Origin: Tetragonia tetragonoides
Taxonomy: Eukaryota > Streptophyta > Magnoliopsida > Caryophyllales > Aizoaceae
DNA length: 64,000 nucleotides
Reading direction: 5' to 3'
Assembly: GCA_038025085.1 (NCBI GenBank)
Contig: CM076147.1
Span: forward strand, 26,761,001-26,825,000
A program made the position numbers and the translations under genes. Within the stretch, counting starts at the first letter, position 1. Each line of letters starts with the position of its first letter. This document shows positions 1-11,485 of this stretch, in pieces. Below the pieces are notes generated by a model. The model saw nothing but the letters and a program-made list of their open reading frames with translations, did not search any database and was not told where the DNA came from.

Positions 1-449
1 CTCACTGGGTAAACAAACTTTTTTCCCTTCTCTCCTAATTCTGTTTTTGGTGGCAAAACTCCCTCTAATAAAAAAAAAAAAAGGCGCCTACTTTCTCTCT
101 CATAAAATAAAAAAGATTCCTCATTTTGGCCACATAGACGCTCAGGATGCAAAGTGTATAAAAAATCATACACTGAGTGTATATGTAGCAGCGTCCGAAC
201 AACAATACGTGTCGAGATGCCATTGTTTTTATACACAATCATTTTTGTTTTTTTGATCTCAGATCCAATTTAGGGAGACTCAAAGATGGCAGCTCTGAAA
301 TTCACCTAGAGATTCAAGTTGTCAAACTGAGATCAATATTTCAGAGCAAGAGTCCCACATCTTAATTAGCTGGGCATACATGACAACTGCCCACTGTAGA
401 GATCAATTATTGGTAGGTATTAAAGATTGAGGGGTCCTCATGATAAGTA
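1..449. other. No gene recognised
   Basis: AT-rich sequence with short A and T runs. The only open frames are short and lack a recognisable domain or splice context. I see nothing I can name here. Confidence 0.5.
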
Positions 450-718
450 CTTCCTTAGTCACATTATATAAGTCGTTTTGGAAAATTATTTTTTTTCTCC
501 ATAATATAAGTTATTTCATTGTTCCAATAAAGTATTTATTACTTTTTACCCATTCCACTCTTATTTCACATTAATTCATTAATTGTTTACCTACTTTATC
601 TAAAGTCAAAGGAATTTAGTAAAATAAAACTATTTTTTGTTAGAATTGAGATTATTTTATGACTTTCTTAATTGGTGTGCAAAAAGCTTAAACGCCCTCT
701 ATAATGGGACGGAGTGAG
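450..718. mobile_element. Stowaway-like MITE (Tc1/mariner type)
   Basis: The segment starts CTTCCTTAGTCACATT and ends GGGACGGAGTGAG, which are imperfect inverted versions of the Stowaway terminus CTCCCTCCGTCCC. It is flanked on both sides by the dinucleotide TA (448-449 and 719-720), the Tc1/mariner target duplication. It is 269 bp, AT-rich and non-coding, as expected for a MITE. Confidence 0.8.
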
Positions 719-982
719 TATTCAATATTCATGACGTTGAATAATTTTTATTTTTTTTTGATAATTAGGTGCAATTTTATTAATGATAAAAAATACCTTA
801 TATCACACAAAATTACACCTCAAGCACATACCTATTTTAGCATCACACAACAACCAAACCCCCACCTTCTAGGAAGGGTTGGGAAAGGAGTTGTCTATCA
901 TTTGCTTAGGTATGGCAAAACATCATACTCCAAAACAGTACATAAAAAAGAAAAACTTGAACTGAAATACTCAAAACTACTT

Positions 983-1232
983 TGAATGTGGGCGAAATAG
1001 TTTGCCATAGGTATTATTGTTGTGTTATGATATAAGGTCACTGACTCAGAAGCTATTTCTCCTGAACTAGTGCAATTAGAAGTGGACCTCGTCCCCTCCC
1101 CCCCCCCCCCTGAATGTGGGCGAAATAGTTTGCCATAGGTATTATTGTTGTCTTATGATATAAGGTCACTGACTTAGAAGCTATTTCTTCCGGACTAGTG
1201 AAATTAGAAGTGGACCTCGCCCCCCCCCCCCC
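983..1232. repeat. Tandem duplication of a 128-bp unit ending in poly-C
   Basis: Copy one (983-1110) and copy two (1111-1232) both begin TGAATGTGGGCGAAATAG and both end in a run of at least twelve C. They differ at only a few positions, so the duplication is fairly recent. Confidence 0.9.
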
Positions 1233-1667
1233 AGGTTAGCAAAACACTCCCAAATTCTGTGCACTCGGAATGGAGGAGATGGAACTCACAACAATACTAC
1301 TCAGAAGTTAAGAGAAGAAGAGAGACAAAGAAGAAAACTTTTATGTGTATAAATCTCATTGGAATCTTTGAATAAATAGAGGAAGAAAACATGTTACGGT
1401 TCTGTAATCAAGCCGAAGGAAAAAAAAAATTAGGAAATTAAGGGATTCCGGATATCATAATGTTCGTTTTGAATAACTGATGGGCTAGATTTATAACTAA
1501 AAAATCTCATAAAAAGAAGGCCCCACAACATCCCGCACGCGCTACGACCCGACTCAGACGGGGCATGCACGCGTAGGGGTCTCCAATCCAAACAAACGAA
1601 ACCTTTACAAACCACAATTTGGGTCGGGTTGCCACATGTTCTGCAAAATTTTGGGTTTGCCATTAGA

Positions 1668-1668
<1 letters not shown>

Positions 1669-1699
<31 letters not shown>
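1669..1699. repeat. (GAT)n trinucleotide microsatellite
   Basis: About ten uninterrupted GAT units. On the minus strand they give a poly-serine start to a spurious open frame. Confidence 0.9.
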
Positions 1700-1791
1700 C
1701 ACATGGAGGTAGAAAGGCCCATGAAGAAAGGCCTATAAGAGAATACAAAGGGTAGAACTAATGAAGAAACTAGATGCAAAACTAATTAATA

Positions 1792-2046
1792 CTCCCTCCG
1801 TCCCAAGTTTATCTTTACATTGGACTTTTTACGTTCTTCAGGACAGTACTTTGACCATGAATATTTATGATTTCATAATTATAGAACTTAAAATAAGATG
1901 ATATTTTGAAAATATAACTTAAAAAGAATCTAGCAATACTATTTTCACATTGTAAAACTTTGTAACTTTTCATAAATAAGTGGTCAAAGTTCACAAACTT
2001 TGACCTTAAAAAGTCCAATGTAAAGATAAACTTGGGACAGAGGGAG
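1792..2046. mobile_element. Stowaway-like MITE, copy 1 of a 255-bp family
   Basis: Ends are CTCCCTCCGTCCCAAG and CTTGGGACAGAGGGAG, near-perfect inverted repeats of about 40 bp that continue through TTTATCTTTACATTGGAC. TA flanks both ends (1790-1791, 2047-2048). Related copies lie at 42540-42794 and, split in two by Helitrons, at 58037-58064 plus 61657-61871. Confidence 0.93.
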
Positions 2047-2160
2047 TATTACACTAATAAGCTAAGGCTTATATATAGCACCCCAAAGATCCACATGGAC
2101 AAGATGAGAAAGAAAAGACACTTGTAAATCGAGATACTATTGTTATTATACACAATCATA

Positions 2161-3169
2161 CTACTCGAGCCGAAATTCAAAGGACAAACCAGTACCCTTG
2201 AGTTTTTCTTCCATCAAATTCTTCATCCTATCTTCCAGAGCAAGGCTAAAATGATTTGTCCAGTCCCCCACATCCCCTTTCCTAAAAAAAGTTTTTCTTT
2301 TCGATAAACTTGTTGAATACCCCACTCTTATTAACCTCCAACTCTTTCAGATTGTTGATGTTGCATAACTCTATTATCTCCTTTAGGACACCTTCACTTT
2401 CTTCTTTGGAAGAAAATGGCATACCCACAAAGTCAGCCAACTTTTTTAATTGCAACACGATATCTTTCTTCAAATCCTCATACTTGAGAAACAACACCTT
2501 ATCTGGTCGCGCTAAACTTTGTTTCCAATATCCAAGTACATGGTCGAAGAAAGGCCCAAAAGGCTCTCTTCCTTCGCAGCAATCCTCAAAGTAATCCTCA
2601 ATACAAGGGATTTCGTAATCTTCTCCCATTAGCTTTCTTATACCACTGGGATAAAAGTGTCATTGTGATACAATTGTGTCCAAAGGATTTCGACCAATGT
2701 ACAAAAGCTTACAAGCGGAAGCGTTGATAGATGGAGGAAGGGATGTGTAGGGTAGGTGGGTTTGAAAAAGCCTAGGAGAGCTAAGCTCATCAAGATTGTG
2801 TACATGTGGAGGAGGATAAACAAAGGCTTCGCGATAAATTTCATTCTCTAGACGATGCACAAGCTCATGTGGATTATGGGAAAGCAAAGGATTCAGACTT
2901 GAGCTAAGTTGGTTGCTTTGGTCGTTGTGGGATTGGTTGACCACAACAAAAAGTAGGGATTTCAACCAAGTGGTGCCTGATTTTGGAAGGCTAGCGATGA
3001 TTAGATCAGTGTCTTGTGCATGGAAGTGTCTTTGAAAATTGAGGATGGTGTTGAAGCTAAGATTAGGAAGGCACCAAAAGCCTTGGAACTTTGTCATTTG
3101 AAGCTTACTACCCATAAAGGGCGCCTTTGGGAGGCTTTTCTTAAGCTCTTCAACCTTCTCTTCGGTCAT
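2161..3169 (-). pseudogene. Cytosolic sulfotransferase (SOT family), broken
   Basis: The family moves sulfate from PAPS to small hydroxylated acceptors such as flavonols, brassinosteroids or hydroxyjasmonate in the cytosol; the substrate cannot be read from sequence. The best start is the Met at 3169 (MTEEKVEELKKSLPKAPFM); Met at 3217 and 3292 are in frame upstream but atypical. The PAPS 5'-phosphosulfate loop LPKSGTTWLKSL is intact, as is the 3'-phosphate motif YIGRNPLDTIVSQ. Directly after it, at 2660-2662, a TGA stands where the family has Trp (a TGG to TGA change); the same frame then reads on through HFYPSG and MGEDYEIP. A second lesion lies near 2286: an extra T in a T7 run after KKNFF shifts the frame, and the conserved tail RKGDVGDWTNHF is read in the next frame up to the TAG at 2161. 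Repaired length would be about 336 residues, normal for the family, with no introns. Two lesions make a pseudogene likelier than a sequencing error. Confidence 0.9.
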
Positions 3170-5799
3170 TATTAGGGGTTTTTCTTGTGTTTGATTTATT
3201 ATTGTGTATGGCTGCATATTAAAAATAGGGGTAGAAAGAGCTATATGTAAGAAAAAAAACTCAAGTGGACCATGAGTTTTTCTCAAACACAATAATGCAA
3301 GAAATATTTAAGATTTGTTGAAATGACCTCTCATTAGTAGCACCAATCAAAATATCTCCATACTTGAATGTGGAAAATAGTTCACCTACTATTTGAACAT
3401 TGAGAAGGCTACATGTACACTAAGTGTATGAGAAGAGATATATATAAAGCATCTTAGTTTTACATTTGGCAACCTACTTAAATATTGGGTGAATTTCATT
3501 AAATATGGGTAAGAATCTTTTTTAAATGAAATTTTCAATTGATTTTGAAAATTTCAAATTGATTTTGAAATATTGGATTTGAAAATCAAATGGAAAACCA
3601 AACAAATATTTAATACTAACAAATTTTAATTAATATTTATTTTAAAAATTAGAAAATCAGATGACTCTCCCCCTCCCCTTACAATTTTCCGGCGACCTTG
3701 CAGCGGCGGTACTCACCCGTGCCCCCCCCCCTCTCTCTCCAACCAACGCAACCCCTTCAATTTTTTTCCGGTAATATTAAAACAACGAACTTATTTTCCA
3801 GCGAATATTAGATTTTTCTAAAATCAGTGACATATAGAATTTCCTAGTTTATTAGACACCCATAAATATTCATGTTTCAATGTGTTGAAATAGAATAAAG
3901 AAACTTTTTTTTTTCTGGGTAGCCATTTTTTCCGACGAGTTTGCGGTCACGTATTAACTTGGAAAGATGTAATTTTGCTACCAAAGTCTTCACTAACAAA
4001 AAATCCAAGTACTAACTAATTTTGCAATCAATAATGCATTTTGCTACCATGGACTTCACTAATGTAAATACAAGTACAAACTAAATTTGCTACCAATATT
4101 TTGACAGATAATGCAATGTCCGTGATATTCCAAAACACAAGCTACAAATAAAGTACTATTATTAATTTTTGATAAAGCTACAAGAAGTATATTTATATAT
4201 AGTAACCGATAACAATTTTATCATATATATACAAAAATTTATATTGTTAGAGAATCATGAGTAGTATTCTTCATTAGTTGTATAATAACCCATTGAATAG
4301 TAATTTGTTAGAGAATCGTGAATTTGATCGTGAAACTGTGAAACTGTGAAACTGTGAAACAAACAACCAAATATAATAAGGTTGTTTTAGAAACTTTTAC
4401 GAACGAATAATTGTTTGTTTGAGGAGTAATTTTGGTTAATATACAAAATAACGTGTTGCTTTCTCATCCTTTGTTAGATATAGCCAAACACTAAAAGTTG
4501 CTTTTATAAAAAATAAAAAAAAATAAAAAAATAAAAAAATGGAGATCCACATAGTCGTTAACATTCTATCTTGATAGCAAAATAACTGCAATTTACATCA
4601 TCTTTTGAGCCGATTTGAGTATTCCGCGGCGTTTCTTAATACGTTCATACAAACAACTTTGAAGATGTTGTTGATCATGTAAGTCAAGAGTGCTCTGCGA
4701 TGCAAATTTATATTGTAGGAGTAGCCCTGTCATAAATAGTTATTATATTAGTGTTATTAACCTTGTAAATAAGAAACGCATCTCAACTCTATCACAATTA
4801 TTTATGTTTAGTATCCAAATCATAACAATTTTAATTTGCTACCAACTACGACATTTACAAGTTTACAAATGAAAATTATTTTGCTACCAAAATATACATT
4901 AACCACCTGCTTTGATTGTCATACGGAAAAAAACTTTTCGATAAATACGAGAAGAAAAACAACCAGAAAAAAAGAACAGACGGACACTCTTCGCTGGAAA
5001 ATTAATCACAAAAAATGGTGTAAATTTTTGCCGAAAAATATGGGTAGAAAAGCATTACTTTATCAATAAGTCGATAACAACCCGACTCCTCTTGCCGGCA
5101 AAACTGATCGGGTAGATCAACCTACAATTTGGTTGAAAAAGTATGATAGATGGTTCCAGCGATTCCTTTAAATTTTTACCAGGTGTTTCTGAACAAATTT
5201 TTATTAGGTGTTTCTTCCCAAAGTCAACAATTTATTAGGTGTTTCTACATAAATTTTCCTAAAAAAAATAATTTTCAACAAAATTAACAAAAGTAGATAT
5301 TCGACAATAAATATAAACAAAATAAGTTGGGAGAAAATACCCTAAAAATAGTTTTATTTCCTTATCAAAGGTTCATTCCGAGTTTCAGTTTTGTTGGTAA
5401 TTGTTCGTTTCAATTTATTATGGGCATAGTTTCATTTTGGTATATAGCGTGGACCCAAACGGTCGAAACATCCAACACCCATCAATTAAGCATTCATCAC
5501 CACACATCTATACATTCATAACAAAAAAAAAAAAAAAAAAAAAGGCATTGTTCGTCTTTTTCTCTATCCCCCTCTCTCTCTCTCTCCACCTCTAGTCGAG
5601 ACAGTCATCAGCCCGCCTCTCGCTCATCGAAATTCCAACTCTCACTTTCACTTTCACTGAATAACGATTCTTCGAGGTCTACCATGCCCATATATACCAT
5701 TAAAAGAAGTTTTAATTTGAAGAGAATGGCAACAAGTGGTCAAACATGAATTTGATTTTGATACTACAGGTGCAGTTAAAATAAATAAAGAAAAGAAAA
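3170..5799. other. Intergenic, AT-rich; no gene recognised
   Basis: Contains a poly-C/CT patch near 3720, a short (GTGAAACT)4 array near 4330-4362, five scattered copies of the word TTTGCTACCA (near 3974, 4034, 4087, 4838 and 4881), three copies of TTATTAGGTGTTTCT-like sequence at 5170-5250, and a poly-A run at 5521-5543. A TATA-rich stretch at 3434-3446 could serve the sulfotransferase remnant, but it lies about 270 bp from the start. Much of this is probably old transposon sequence. Confidence 0.5.
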
Positions 5800-5819
5800 G
5801 AGCCTAGGATAAATGTTTT

Positions 5820-6433
5820 TTGGGAGTACCCGAGATTGGGTTATGTGAAGCTCTATTTGATGGTTCCAAAAAAGACAACGGCCCTGCCGCGGCGGGTTTT
5901 AGCATTATATTTTTCCTTTTTTTATTACTATCATTGGTTTTAGCATTATATTAGAGATAACCGTAGTGAAGTGGTTTTACTAGGAGCTAAGTCTTGTGGA
6001 GTAGGATCTTTCTATTAGCGGATGCGGTAGGTTTTAGAGAAAATGTTTATCAAACTCGAAAAGGCCTAAAAAATATTACTATTGAATGAGATAACCTAAC
6101 TGTTATCAAATCACTTAGAAGTTAATGACATATTCCGAGGGAAATAGAAAATATTATTATTGATAATAAAGAGGACCTTCACTTTTTCAATAACGTCGAA
6201 GTTCGGCGTATTTTTAGAGAAGCTAACTCGGTAGCAAATTTTATGGCTAACTGAGGAATTATTGTTCTTCCCATCCCTCTTGGTCTTCATCCTTTGACCA
6301 AGATCTAACCAACTTATTTGTTAAAGATGGGATAGGTTGATTCCTTTATGGAATTAAGTATTAACTTGGTTTTTCTTGCTATTTAAAAAAAAAAAAAAAA
6401 AAGACAACAAAAAAAAAAAACAAAAAAAAAAAA
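5820..6433 (+). mobile_element. LINE 3' fragment: RNase H domain and poly-A tail
   Basis: Reading the plus strand gives degraded plant LINE RNase H sequence: FDGSKKDNGPAAAGFSI near 5850-5905, then a stretch with FRENVYQTRKGLKNITIE, and finally VRRIFREANSVANFMAN, broken by stops. It is followed by a short 3' UTR and A-rich tail (about 6386-6432), as expected of a 5'-truncated LINE insertion. The related domain at 39870-40571 shares the DNQ/DNL-VI and FREGN/FREAN-VA signatures. The insertion ends just upstream of the wax synthase start. Confidence 0.8.
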
Positions 6434-6522
6434 CACTTATGTGAAGTCGGAGACTACCAAAAGAAAGCCAAAAAAAAAAGAACCAAGAAAAAACAAAACA
6501 CCCAGATACTCATTGATTGCAA

Positions 6523-7525
6523 ATGGAAGGAGAAGCTATGGCTCTCCTTGAGGTATGGTCAATAATATTAGCATCTCTTTGCTATTGTTATTTCATAGTC
6601 TCTAAAATCCCAACTGGAAAACTCAGATTTTTCTCTCTCATACCAATCATCTCTCTTTACTCTCCTCCCACTTTCTCTCTCCTCAACTCTCCAAACAGGA
6701 ATCACAGCCTTTTTCATTACATGGCTTGCCAATTTCAAGCTATTCCTTTTTTCCATCAATATGGGCCCTTTATCAAGTATCAAATCTCTCCCCAGATTCA
6801 TACTCATTGCTGCTTTTCCCATTAAAATCAAAGACCCATCTAGCTCAAATCAAAAGCCCACCAAAATATTGCCATTAAATTTTTGGTCGAAGATCATTAT
6901 TTCATCAATTTTGATCGCCATTTGTGACTTTTATAAAGGGAAATTAAATAAAGGGATTATTTTTGGGATTTATTGTTGTATGTTATATTTATTTATTGAT
7001 GTAATCTTGAGTATATGTAATACGTTGGTGGGGTTTGTGATCGATGTGGAGCTCGTTCAGCCGTCCGATGAGCCTTACGTGGCAACATCTCTACAAGATT
7101 TTTGGGGCAGGAGGTGGAACCTCATGGTAACAGATATACTGAGACACACTGTATATAAGCCAATGAGGGTAGTTTTGTCCAAGTTTGAGTGGGGCCCATC
7201 TCTAGCTGTGACGGCATCGTTTTTGGTCTCTGGCCTTATGCACGAGCTGATCTTCTATTACATGACACGTGTCAAACCCACATGGGAGGTCACGTGCTTC
7301 TTTATGTTGCATGGGCTTTGTGTTGTTGTGGAGATCGCTTTGAAGAGGACTTTGGGCCAGAAGTTGACGTTACACTGGGCCATAACTGGCCCATTGGCAG
7401 TTGGGTTTCTGATGACTACAAGTTATTGGTTGTTCTTTCCACCACTAGTGAGGAACCAAGCTGATGTTCGGGTTATTGACGAGATTAAGGAATTGTATGA
7501 GATTGTGCAGGCAATTTTCAGATGA
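6523..7525 (+). pseudogene. Wax-ester synthase (MBOAT, long-chain-alcohol O-fatty-acyltransferase), frameshifted
   Basis: The family esterifies fatty alcohols with acyl-CoA in the ER membrane to make wax esters. The start MEGEAMALLEVWSIIL at 6523 (or MQM at 6517) matches the family N terminus and reads through hydrophobic segments to about 6660. Family-like sequence then continues in the next frame (LSSTLQTGITAFFITWLANF) and on through MGPLSSIKSLPRF to the TGA at 7523-7525. This places a single-base indel within about 6650-6665. The rest is well kept: the ATSLQDFWGRRWNLMV block, the catalytic-His segment VSGLMHELIFYY, and several membrane helices near the C terminus. Joined length would be about 333 residues, slightly under the usual 340-350. 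No intron signals explain the shift. One indel only, so an assembly error cannot be ruled out. Confidence 0.87.
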
Positions 7526-7805
7526 CAATCACGAACAAAAGGTTTCGGGTTTTCACTCAAAAAAAAAAAAAATTTCGGGTTCGATTTGTAACTATTGCAT
7601 CACAAATCGATTATTTATGAGGGCGTTCAAAGGGAGCCTAAACCTTTGTTTTCAAATGACAATCACGAAGAAATATTCTAGTTTTTCTTTTTTACTTTCA
7701 TTGTTATTATATGATTATTGTTTCTACCTTCGTCTAGTGTATTATATGTACGTGGCATTGCACAACATCCTGATATTTTCTTGACCACAATGGTTTAGAG
7801 GTAGG

Positions 7806-9491
7806 CAGGGGCGAAGTCAGGATTTCAAAAGTATAGGGCCAAAACTTATATTAAAAATAAAAATAAAAAAAGTTCTTTGTTATACAAAAAAAAAAAAAAA
7901 AATCATTTGAGTAGTACTCTACGCTCCTTCATACAAGCAAAATCATCAAAAATCGAGTCTAAACTATTAAATTTTCCTCAGGATTTGAAATTGAAGATGA
8001 ATTTCCAAGTTTTCCACCATTAAATTTTCTATAAAAAAAAATTCAAGAGTTTTTGATTTTATGATATATACCCTACGAAATAAATCCCCAAGTAAAAAAT
8101 CACAACCAACACTATAGTACATATTTTAATCTGTATAGATAATAAAATGAACAATGCTACAATTACAGGAAACGCAAATAATCTAAAATAGTGATAATTT
8201 AATACATGATAACATGGTTATAAATTCATGATACAAAATGAAAAATAAAACAATAGAAGAATCACTAGTATAGGGAGATAAAAATTAAAATTAAAATAAA
8301 AACGTACCTAGATTGTTGATTCTGATCACAAAAGAGAATAATTGATATAGTTTTGATGTTTCTCACTCTTTGTTTGAAGTGAGTTGAGTTTTAGGGTTTT
8401 GATTTTGTTTGTGGTACAAAGAAATTGAGTTTAAAAGAAAAGAGAAAAAAAAAAAAAAAAAGGAACGCCTGAGTATATTAAGCATGAAAAAACATCATTG
8501 GTGTGTAAATTATGGAACTCTTGAAAAAATTGGAAAGTTTACAAAATTGGGTAGGAGGGTATTTGAACCTACGTGGGCTGACTGGAAAGGCTTCTACTTT
8601 CCTTCCCAACCATTAAAGCAATTGAGTGTTTGTGCTATTAATTGAACAAACATTAACGTAACCCATAAAACTGCATAGGCCAGAATAAAAAATAAAATAA
8701 AAAAGCATTGGGCTGGGCTACAGGTGGGGGTGAGCAGAAATTCCGGGTACCTAGAATTGGAATCGGAATCGGTTCGGATCCGGTGGTTCCGGAACCGGAA
8801 CTGATCAACCAATACCGGTTCCCAAAAACAGGAACCGGTACCAACCAATTCCAATTCCAATTCTAATTCCTAACTTTTGGGAACCGGAACCGATTGAGTA
8901 CCCGGTAAAAAATCAATTTCAATTCCAAGTACCCAAAACCGGTGGATATCCGGAATCAAACCCGAAACCAAAATCGCAATTAATTCAAAATTCTCTTTTA
9001 TTTTTGTCATAGTCAGTAGCTAGACTCAATAATCACAAGGCACACTAAGTGTGTAATAGAAAAGGCTTACACAATGAAACTGCTTGAGAAAACGGAGTCC
9101 CTTTCGACCTTTTGGGCTTTGGTGTCAGTATGTTTTCCTTGCCTAAGTTTGTTGCATTTTTTAAATTAATATTTGGCATTTGTTGATTTTGTTTCATTGC
9201 TTTTTATGTTATTTAATTTAAAAATATTTGATTATTGAAAAATATAATTTTGGGTTTTTAAGGAATCGGTGGGTATCCAGGAATTGGTGGGTATCCGGTG
9301 GATCCAATTCCAATTCCGATTCCTATGAATTAGGAACCGGTGCAACCAATTCCAATTCCAATTCCTAGGAATTAGGAATCGGTGGATCCAATTCCAATTT
9401 CGGGTAATACGATACCCGCTGGGTACCCGATTATGCTCACCCCTAGCTACAGGGGCCGGCCCTACGCCAGCCCCCCCTAGCTTCGCCCCTG
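7806..9491. mobile_element. hAT-like DNA transposon, non-autonomous (outer)
   Basis: Inverted ends CAGGGGCGAAG and CTTCGCCCCTG are flanked by a perfect 8-bp duplication GAGGTAGG (7798-7805, 9492-9499), diagnostic of hAT insertion. No transposase is visible in the 1686 bp. It carries a second hAT element at 8725-9445. Confidence 0.92.
8725..9445. mobile_element. hAT-like MITE nested in the 7806-9491 element
   Basis: Ends TGGGGGTGAGCAG and ATGCTCACCCCTA are inverted repeats continuing into GGGTACC, flanked by a perfect 8-bp duplication GCTACAGG (8717-8724, 9446-9453). The subterminal regions are dense in CCGGAACCGG and CCAATTCCAATTCC words. The centre, 8985-9235, is unrelated AT-rich sequence. 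No coding capacity. Confidence 0.93.
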
Positions 9492-9619
9492 GAGGTAGGT
9501 ACAAAGCAAGTTAGGAGAGTCCGAGAGTAGCTCTAAAGAAACTCAAACCCCTTTATATCTCTCATCTTTGAAAAGGGATTTAAATTGAGTATTATAAATT
9601 GACGATTATACCAAACTCT

Positions 9620-9815
9620 GAGGAGTTAGCTCAGCTAAAAGATCTATTTTAGAGTTCTGAGATTTGAGTCTCCTCAGGGTCATTGGAGGTTTTCCTGATC
9701 GGTAACTTTAGAGTATATGGGATTAGTCAGGCAAATATTGTGATGCCCGATCCTATGTGAACACCATAGTTCTGAGTCCTGACCAGGCCTATGTAGGGAA
9801 TTAGTTTGCAAAATA
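9620..9815 (+). mobile_element. Possible tRNA-derived SINE fragment
   Basis: GGAGTTAGCTCAGCTAAAAG resembles a Pol III box A, and GATTTGAGTCTCC lies about 40 bp further on where a box B would fall. No poly-A tail or target duplication is evident, so this is tentative. Confidence 0.35.
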
Positions 9816-11485
9816 CACCTTTTTCAGAAAATAGTTTTGTCGAGTTATTTGTGTTGTTGTGCATAAGAGCAAAAAAAAATTGTGCTGTCCTGCATGCAAA
9901 CAATGCTTATTAAGAGTTATTATCCCTTTCAAAGGAATTACAAATGCTTATTTTTATACTTGGCCCCCCCACCTCCCCACCTCTTTTCTGTCTCTTTTAA
10001 GGTAATGCTTCTAACAGTGTGGTTCATCTGAAGATTAGCTGATCCCTTATTTCATAATTCATACTAAGTGTGCGAGACTCTTACAAATGCTTATATGAGA
10101 CTTCTAAGTTCTAATCTCCCTAATTGATTAATTCCTTTGTTAACTTGGTGGTCGTTGTTCAAAAGCTTGTCTTCTTCAGTTCAAGCTTGCAGCTCCTTCT
10201 GACCATGTTAACTTGAAGGGTTGTCTTCCTCAACTTGTAGCAAATGTCAGTGAAAGTCAGTTCCCTTGTTGATTCGAGCTTGTACCAGCATTTCTTGTTG
10301 TTTCCAAACACAACGTGTTCGGTGTCCCATTCGAAAACTTTTGGCTTGTACATATCTGCAATTTGTACCTCTTTTGGCTTGTACATATTTGCAATTTGTA
10401 CCAGCATTTCTTGTTGTTTCAGGTTCTTAGACTTTTGTAGTTCCAACTTACACGCGTCGACATCGCCCACAAAAATCTTTTGGAAGCGAATTTGGAACTG
10501 GAACTAGAAAACCGGAACCATACCAACTGGTATACTCAACAGGGTGAGATACTGAGATGTGGATATGCGTTCTGTTTACGAGTATTTTTTATTATTATTA
10601 AATTAAATTAAATGTCATTACTGTACCTAAGAGTTTCCGAGTTTTGGACGTTATTGGATCAAATCTCATTCATTGATGATGAAACAGACGCATTTCGAGC
10701 ACACCAAAGGGCAGTGGCAAAGGCTAACCCCCTTTTTTTTGTTCCTTTCTTGGTCCTGAATACATGGCATAACATGTCAACAAATATTTCACAAGTCATC
10801 AACCATCTCATCTGCTGATTTGGCGAACTCTGATTTAATAGTTGTGTTTTAATCTAATTATACAAATTTCCTAATCGAACTTAATGTGAGAATTATTTTG
10901 TAAAATACCACCTTTACGGGAAATAATTCCCAAAACAAATAAACAGAAATTTATCAACAGTACAGTTTATTATCTGCAAAAGTTGGGCTGCAACCGAGTT
11001 AATAGGGATTAACAAGTGCAAAACAAGCGCAATTTCGAAATGCGTGATTATTATCTGCAACCCGAGTAAGTTGGAATTATTTCCAACCAACTTCCCCAAA
11101 TAAAAAACATAAAAGTCGGAATTTAACATCAAGAAATAGACTCAACAGCATTGCCAGGAATAAAGGAGAAAAACAAGGGGAGACCAAGTCAGGATCATGA
11201 TTTTCTTTTTTCCCCTTTCCTTTAAACGAGAGATCAGGATCATGAATTAACGAACAAACTACAATTTTGCTGCCCATATTCTCGCAATGAATAATAACTA
11301 TATACACTACAATACAATGAACAGGCTGACGAGCTGCATAACCCCAAAAGGAAGTTGCAAGGAAAACAAAATTCAAAAGCCAGCCGTAAGAAGGGGTGGA
11401 AGAATGTGATTGCTCGTATTCATATCAAATTCTTTTGAAGCCTTACAATAATTACAGGGTCAGCAGTCCTACCTATTGTTATTTC
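9816..11485. other. Intergenic; PRAF 3' flank and unknown repeats
   Basis: A minus-strand open frame at 10159-10470 holds a 13-residue near repeat (NMYKPKE / DMYKPKV) but no family I recognise. GGAACTGGAACTAGAAAACCGGAACC near 10490-10517 resembles hAT subterminal sequence. The words TTTGCAAAATACACC (near 9810) and TTTGTAAAATACCACC (near 10899) suggest a dispersed repeat. The part next to 11486 should hold the PRAF 3' UTR. Confidence 0.45.

Noticed and set aside
2660..2662. In-frame TGA of the sulfotransferase as a recoded codon
   Set aside because: Land-plant nuclear genes do not use selenocysteine, and a second frameshift downstream shows simple decay.
10159..10470. 103-codon minus-strand frame as a gene
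   Set aside because: No recognised domain, no splice or promoter support, and it borders hAT-like sequence; kept only as a note.
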